Source of the DNA: JBQKLI01 sp012798975
GTDB lineage: Bacteria; Bacillota; Clostridia; Tissierellales; Peptoniphilaceae
DNA length: 53,090 nucleotides
Reading direction: 5' to 3'
Assembly (NCBI RefSeq): GCF_052116305.1
Contig: NZ_JBQKLI010000015.1
Coordinates: 1 to 53,090, forward strand
Shown here piece after piece: positions 49,755-53,090 of this stretch (positions are counted from its first letter, which is position 1; each line of letters starts with the position of its first letter). The translations under genes were made by a program, and so were the position numbers. Below the pieces are notes generated by a model that worked only from the letters and a program-made list of their open reading frames with translations, ran no database searches and was not told the origin of the DNA.

Positions 49755-50537
49755 TTAGTATTTGTAGGATTGTCCCCCGTCTATTGGAAGGACTTGGCCG
49801 TTTATGAAGCCTGCATCTTTAGATAATAAAAATGCCACAACACCAGCAACTTCTTCTACTTTACCAAAGCGCTGCATTGGATTTGGTTTTACGAATTCTT
49901 TTCCAACAGCTTCCCAGTCGTCTCCGCCCATTTGTCGAAGAGACCCCTCAACCATATCCGTCATAATCGCTCCTGGAGCGATGGCGTTGATATTGATGCC
50001 GTATTGTCCATATTCCACAGCTGAGTTTCTAGTAAGACCAACAACACCATGTTTTGTAGCCGAATAGCCGGACTGATTTCCTACTCCTCGGATACCGCCG
50101 ACAGAAGCACTGTTTACAATTGCACCTTCTCCCTGCTCATGCATGACTTTTAGTACATATTTCATACCGTAGAAAACACCGTTCAAGTTGATATCTACAA
50201 CTCTTTGGAATTCTTCTGCAGTGTAGTTTTCCGTAAGATTTTGTTTTCCTTCAATTCCTGCATTGTTGAAAAATCCATCGATACGTCCGAATTTTTCCAT
50301 GGTTTTATCTACGTAATTCTTAACTTCTTCCTCTTTTCCTACATCTGCTTTTACGATAAGCGTCTGAGCTTTTGGATTAATATCTTTAATCAAATCTTCA
50401 GTGTGTTTTAGTTTTTCTTCATTGGTTGCAACTAAAACAAGGTTTGCCCCTTCTTCTGCGAGTCTTAGACAGGCTCCCTGTCCAAGCCCTGCGGAAGCGC
50501 CGGTTACAATAACTACTTTGCCTTGAAATCTTTTCAT
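49755..50537 (-). CDS. SDR family oxidoreductase
   Basis: 260-aa short-chain dehydrogenase/reductase of the classical FabG-like type. NAD(P) site TGASAGLGQG (about 11-20), NNAG near 88, catalytic Ser in VNSASVGG with the YSATK pair near 155-159, and the C-terminal AFLLSKDAGFINGQVLPIDGG. The substrate (3-oxoacyl-ACP, sugar or steroid-like ketone) cannot be told. ATG 50537 follows GGAGGGTAA; the frame extending to 50579 lacks a ribosome site. Confidence 0.9.
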   Translation of the reverse strand: MKRFQGKVVIVTGASAGLGQGACLRLAEEGANLVLVATNEEKLKHTEDLIKDINPKAQTLIVKADVGKEEEVKNYVDKTMEKFGRIDGFFNNAGIEGKQNLTENYTAEEFQRVVDINLNGVFYGMKYVLKVMHEQGEGAIVNSASVGGIRGVGNQSGYSATKHGVVGLTRNSAVEYGQYGININAIAPGAIMTDMVEGSLRQMGGDDWEAVGKEFVKPNPMQRFGKVEEVAGVVAFLLSKDAGFINGQVLPIDGGQSYKY

Positions 50538-50589
50538 AATTACCCTCCTTATTTTAAATATCACTCTATATATACCCAAATTTTTGGAT

Positions 50590-50619
50590 AAAAAAAATCG
50601 GCTGTTACAGCCGATTCTT
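50590..50619 (-). terminator. Terminator of the FMN-binding-like lipoprotein gene
   Basis: Coding strand AATCGGCTG-TAA-CAGCCGATT then T7, 7 nt after the stop. Confidence 0.88.
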
Positions 50620-50626
50620 AATTTAT

Positions 50627-51730
50627 TTAGTCTACTTCTGCGATGGATTTAAGATAGTTGGAAGTATCAACTAAGGTAGAGCTTGATACAGCATCTACTG
50701 TTTCCCCAGGTGTGCTTGCATTAACAACTTCCATAATTTCTTCCTCTGTTTTTCCTACAACGAAGTGCTCAATTGCTTTATAGCCTTCACCTAAAGTTTT
50801 TGTAGCATTTCCGCTGTTTTTCATAACCGTACTATAAGCGGCATCGTTTTGAAGTTTTGAAATAAGAGGGGTCTTTGCATCAGCAAAGCCTTCTCCAAAT
50901 TTTTTGTCGCTGTTCGGAACGGGTTCGCCTTCCATAAATTGGAACTCGTCGATGGAAGCAGCAACTATGGTATCCCCTTGTTCTGCTACGAAGATATCTG
51001 CAAAACTTCTTGTTCCGTGAGGCGCTGATAATTCTCGTTCTAATTCCACGGATTCAGAATTGTTTGGATCATAAGCTCCTTGGGAGATAAATCCATTTTC
51101 GGCAGTATCGATAATAGCTTCCAGATAGCCTACAGTATCGACTAAAGTTGCACCGCTTACTGCATCTACAGGTTTTCCTGCTTCAGATGCTTCGACAGTA
51201 GCTTTTACTTCGCCGATAGTTTTGTTTTTTACAAAATCTTCTATAGCTTCGTAATTATCTGATAGAGATCGAGTCGCTTTTCCTGATTCAGTCATCCGAG
51301 CGCTATAATCGTCATCGTTGTCCAATTTTGAGTAAAGTACAACTCCATCTGCATAACCTTGTCCAAAATCTTTGTCGGAATTCGGTACTGCATCCATTTC
51401 ATTTGGATCTCCAAACTGATATTCATCGATAGAGGCATCTAGTATTTTGTCGCCTTCTAAGACTACACCGATAGATGAAAAAGCTTGTTCGCCATGAGGG
51501 GCTGCATATCCACGACGCAATTCGATAGCTGTTCCTTCGAATTCTGGGGCTTCTACAGTTGTTGCTGCAGGCTCTTTTTCTGTCGTTTCAGGCTGAGTTG
51601 TTTCTTCTGTTGCAGGGGCTTCGGTTGTCTCTGTAGCAGGAGCTTCAGTCTCGTCTCCGCTGTTTTGGTTAGCGCAGGCTGTTAAAACAATAGCCAAGGC
51701 TAACATCATAATTAGCTTCTTTAATTTCAT
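50627..51730 (-). CDS. Lipoprotein with two FMN-binding-like repeats
   Basis: 367-aa lipoprotein: lipobox LTAC (Cys19), a Thr/Glu/Pro-rich linker (about 27-62), then two homologous ~145-aa units (about 66-210 and 228-367). Each unit contains an R-x-[GA]-x-x-APHG start, (D/E)xFQF, VPNSDK-FG-GFAD and SG-AT(R/K)-LS. The first unit ends in DAVSGATLVDT, which resembles the D-x2-[ST]-G-A-T site flavinylated by ApbE in FMN_bind domains; in the second it reads DAVSSSTLVDT and is probably not modified. A role in extracytoplasmic flavin-based electron transfer is possible. No ApbE gene is in the window. RBS AGGAGGA. Confidence 0.75.
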   Translation of the reverse strand: MKLKKLIMMLALAIVLTACANQNSGDETEAPATETTEAPATEETTQPETTEKEPAATTVEAPEFEGTAIELRRGYAAPHGEQAFSSIGVVLEGDKILDASIDEYQFGDPNEMDAVPNSDKDFGQGYADGVVLYSKLDNDDDYSARMTESGKATRSLSDNYEAIEDFVKNKTIGEVKATVEASEAGKPVDAVSGATLVDTVGYLEAIIDTAENGFISQGAYDPNNSESVELERELSAPHGTRSFADIFVAEQGDTIVAASIDEFQFMEGEPVPNSDKKFGEGFADAKTPLISKLQNDAAYSTVMKNSGNATKTLGEGYKAIEHFVVGKTEEEIMEVVNASTPGETVDAVSSSTLVDTSNYLKSIAEVD

Positions 51731-52130
51731 ATGTATCCTCCTCCTTGTAATTGATTAGATTATAACATAACAATCTTTTTGTAACAATAAAACCTATAGC
51801 CAATAAAGGGTGTAAGTTAGTTGTAATAAAAAACAGTTTGAGATGAAGACAGAGATAAATAAAAAAATGGAAAATATGAAGGAAATGTAAAACATAAGAG
51901 GAGAATAAATATTTCAGCTGTACGTTATGTAAATGTGTGTATAATGAGGTTTTAAAAGCAGGAAGTTCATAGAAGAACAAAGGATTGTTTTTTCTTCAGG
52001 GGAAATTTGAGAGTTTTTGTTTTTCTGTAGAGAAAAATTGTTTAATTGCAGAGATATGGGTAAATATAAATTGAGAACAATTATCAATAAAGATGATTTA
52101 ATAAATGAATTTGCCTTATAGGAGGATATT
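51731..52130. other. Gene-free region between lipoprotein and sodA
   Basis: AT-rich divergent promoter region for the lipoprotein (minus) and sodA (plus). The only clear site is the Fur-like box at 52072. An open minus-strand frame overlapping the lipoprotein 5' end has no ribosome site or family resemblance. Confidence 0.5.
52072..52086. promoter_or_regulatory. Fur/PerR-like box upstream of sodA
   Basis: TGAGAACAATTATCA matches 13 of 15 positions of the 7-1-7 consensus TGATAATNATTATCA. It lies 45 bp before the sodA start. Confidence 0.5.
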
Positions 52131-52730
52131 ATGACTTATAAATTAGATCCATTAAAATATAATTACGATGCTTTAGAAGAAGTGATTGATGAGGAAACGA
52201 TGAAGATTCATCATGATAAACATCATCAGGCATATGTAGATAAATTAAACAAGGCGGTAGAAGGAACAGAGTGGGCAGGAAAATCAGTAGAAGAACTGCT
52301 TAAAAACTTAGATTCTATACCTGACGATATTAGAACGGCTGTTAGAAATAACGGCGGAGGCCATTATAACCACAACTTATTCTGGGAAACAATGACTCCG
52401 GGAGGCTCAAAAGAACCTGTAGGTAATCTTAAAAAAGCAATTGAAGAACAGTATGGAAGCTTTGATGCTTTTAAAGAAGAGTTCGAAGAAAAAGGTGCTG
52501 GACAGTTCGGTTCCGGATGGGTTAATCTTGTTGAGAAAGACGGGAAAATAGAAATTGTAGGAAATCCGAATCAAGACAGTCCAATCAGCGACGGTTATAA
52601 TGTAATTATCGGAAACGATGTCTGGGAACATGCGTATTATCTTCGCTATCAAAACAAGCGTCCAGATTATTTAAAAGCTTGGTGGAAAGTAGTAAACTGG
52701 GATGTAGCCGAAGAAAGATATAACGGATAG
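52131..52730 (+). CDS. sodA: Superoxide dismutase (Fe/Mn family)
   Basis: 199-aa cytoplasmic SOD. Metal ligands are His26/His27-type in IHHDKHHQAYVD, HNLFWE region near 82, the Asp/His in DVWEHAYYLRYQ (about 163-168), all in place. QFGSGW and the outer-sphere residues favour Mn or cambialistic use, but the metal cannot be fixed by eye. RBS AGGAGGAT. Fits with AhpC/AhpF as oxygen-defence genes of an anaerobe. Confidence 0.96.
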   Translation: MTYKLDPLKYNYDALEEVIDEETMKIHHDKHHQAYVDKLNKAVEGTEWAGKSVEELLKNLDSIPDDIRTAVRNNGGGHYNHNLFWETMTPGGSKEPVGNLKKAIEEQYGSFDAFKEEFEEKGAGQFGSGWVNLVEKDGKIEIVGNPNQDSPISDGYNVIIGNDVWEHAYYLRYQNKRPDYLKAWWKVVNWDVAEERYNG

Positions 52731-52750
52731 TAAACAAAAACAATAATTTT

Positions 52751-52787
52751 AAAAAGCAGTTCTCGTTTATGAGAACTGCTTTTTTTG
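52751..52787 (+). terminator. Terminator after sodA
   Basis: AAAAAGCAGTTCTC pairs with GAGAACTGCTTTTT, with a T7 tail. Confidence 0.9.
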
Positions 52788-52804
52788 CAAAGAGCTTTAA
52801 AAAA

Positions 52805-52868
52805 AGAGTGATAGAGTGAAGAGTAGAGAGTGAAGTTATGGAAGAAACATGAGGCATGTTTCTTTTGA
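52805..52868 (+). repeat. Tail remnant of the B repeat
   Basis: GAGTGAAGTTATGGAAGAAA, then CATGAGGCATGTTTCTTTT: the last module of the B element (compare 20771-20807 and 29395-29423), including the AAGAAACATG/CATGTTTCTT stem, without the rest. Confidence 0.6.
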
Positions 52869-52979
52869 TAATAAAAAACAATCGATACTTATTTTACTAA
52901 CCGAATAAATAAGAACTACTTCTTATATTAAGAAGAAAATGAATGTATTCTTCATTTTCCACCACAAACTCCACTCTAT

Positions 52980-53090
52980 TAAACCGACCCCCAAAAGTTG
53001 GACCTAGAATCTAGCCAAAGGAGGTCGGTTTTTCATGGCAAAATATAGTTACGAACTCAAACGAACCGTAGTAAAAGAATATCTGAAAGG
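52980..53090 (+). mobile_element. Left end of an IS3-like insertion sequence (cut by window edge)
   Basis: AAACCGACCCCCAAAAGTTGG at about 52981 has the form of IS3-family (IS150-like) left terminal inverted repeats, which typically read as C-rich then AGTTGGAC. It is followed by a transposase start. AAACCGACC (52981-52989) can pair with GGTCGGTTT (53023-53031), covering part of the ribosome site. Confidence 0.7.
53035..53090 (+). CDS. IS3-family transposase OrfA (helix-turn-helix), partial
   Basis: The first 18 codons are visible: MAKYSYELKRTVVKEYLKG, the usual opening of the HTH-containing OrfA of IS3/IS150-type elements, which binds the IS ends. RBS AAAGGAGG (53017-53024) lies 10 nt upstream. 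Runs off the window. Confidence 0.75.
   Translation, partial: MAKYSYELKRTVVKEYLK

Overview
The window reads as a low-GC Gram-positive anaerobe of the Clostridia that ferments amino acids. The evidence is a selenocysteine-dependent glycine reductase operon (grdX-E-A-A-B-C-D) under a glycine riboswitch, a UCA-anticodon tRNA-Sec gene, a soluble NAD-linked [FeFe]-hydrogenase (hydCBA), a cell-wall-binding-repeat-2 surface protein, ECF-type vitamin transporters, a CD3072/CD3073 gene pair known from Clostridioides difficile, and AhpC/AhpF plus superoxide dismutase for oxygen defence. I cannot name the species; Peptostreptococcales/Tissierellia-like relatives are the best guess.

Layout. 0-4 kb: CWB2 surface protein, pirin, MATE exporter. 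4-6.5 kb: a TudS-like desulfidase and an ECF S component, divergently transcribed and bracketed by two copies (A1, A2) of a ~600-bp mosaic repeat. 6.5-10.3 kb (minus): hydrogenase operon with its TM1266-type small protein. 10.5-17.4 kb (plus): 8-oxoguanine-deaminase-like amidohydrolase, a BMP-type nucleoside/base ABC importer and a MerR regulator; the operon promoter has the 19-bp spacer expected of MerR control. 17.6-20.5 kb: PHP phosphoesterase, then a TPP riboswitch with thiW-thiM-thiE. 20.9-24.6 kb (minus): Fe3+/phosphonate-type ABC transporter with a frameshifted permease. 24.6-27.9 kb: a rod-like RNA candidate, an FAH-family enzyme, an AEC transporter and upp. 28-29 kb: third A repeat, DUF169 protein, second B repeat. 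29.5-36.8 kb (minus): the glycine reductase operon. 37.4-39.1 kb: tRNA-Sec and an AGCS sodium:amino-acid symporter. 39-53 kb: two YkuE-like metallophosphoesterases, a small unknown protein, tandem YczE-like membrane proteins, a frameshifted HerA/YjgR-type ATPase, ahpC-ahpF, an exported PHP protein, an SDR oxidoreductase, an FMN-binding-like lipoprotein, sodA and the left end of an IS3-like element.

How the genes work together. The glycine side is coherent: a riboswitch senses glycine, GrdE/GrdB bind it, GrdA carries the selenol, GrdC/GrdD release acetyl phosphate, tRNA-Sec supplies the UGA codons in both grdA copies and grdB, and the AGCS symporter may import the substrate. The hydrogenase can vent reductant as H2. 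The purine operon couples uptake to base deamination.

The most unusual content is non-coding. Repeat family A consists of arrays of tiny hairpins whose stems differ from unit to unit but always stay self-complementary, joined by a nearly constant linker, plus a central bidirectional terminator; all three copies lie between convergent genes or gene ends. Repeat family B is a ~240-nt multi-hairpin element whose first stem shows a compensatory change between copies. Other points are a tandem grdA duplication with a 401-nt identical block, ahpC (and perhaps an AEC transporter) apparently starting at AUA, and three single-base homopolymer frameshifts that could be real or sequencing error.
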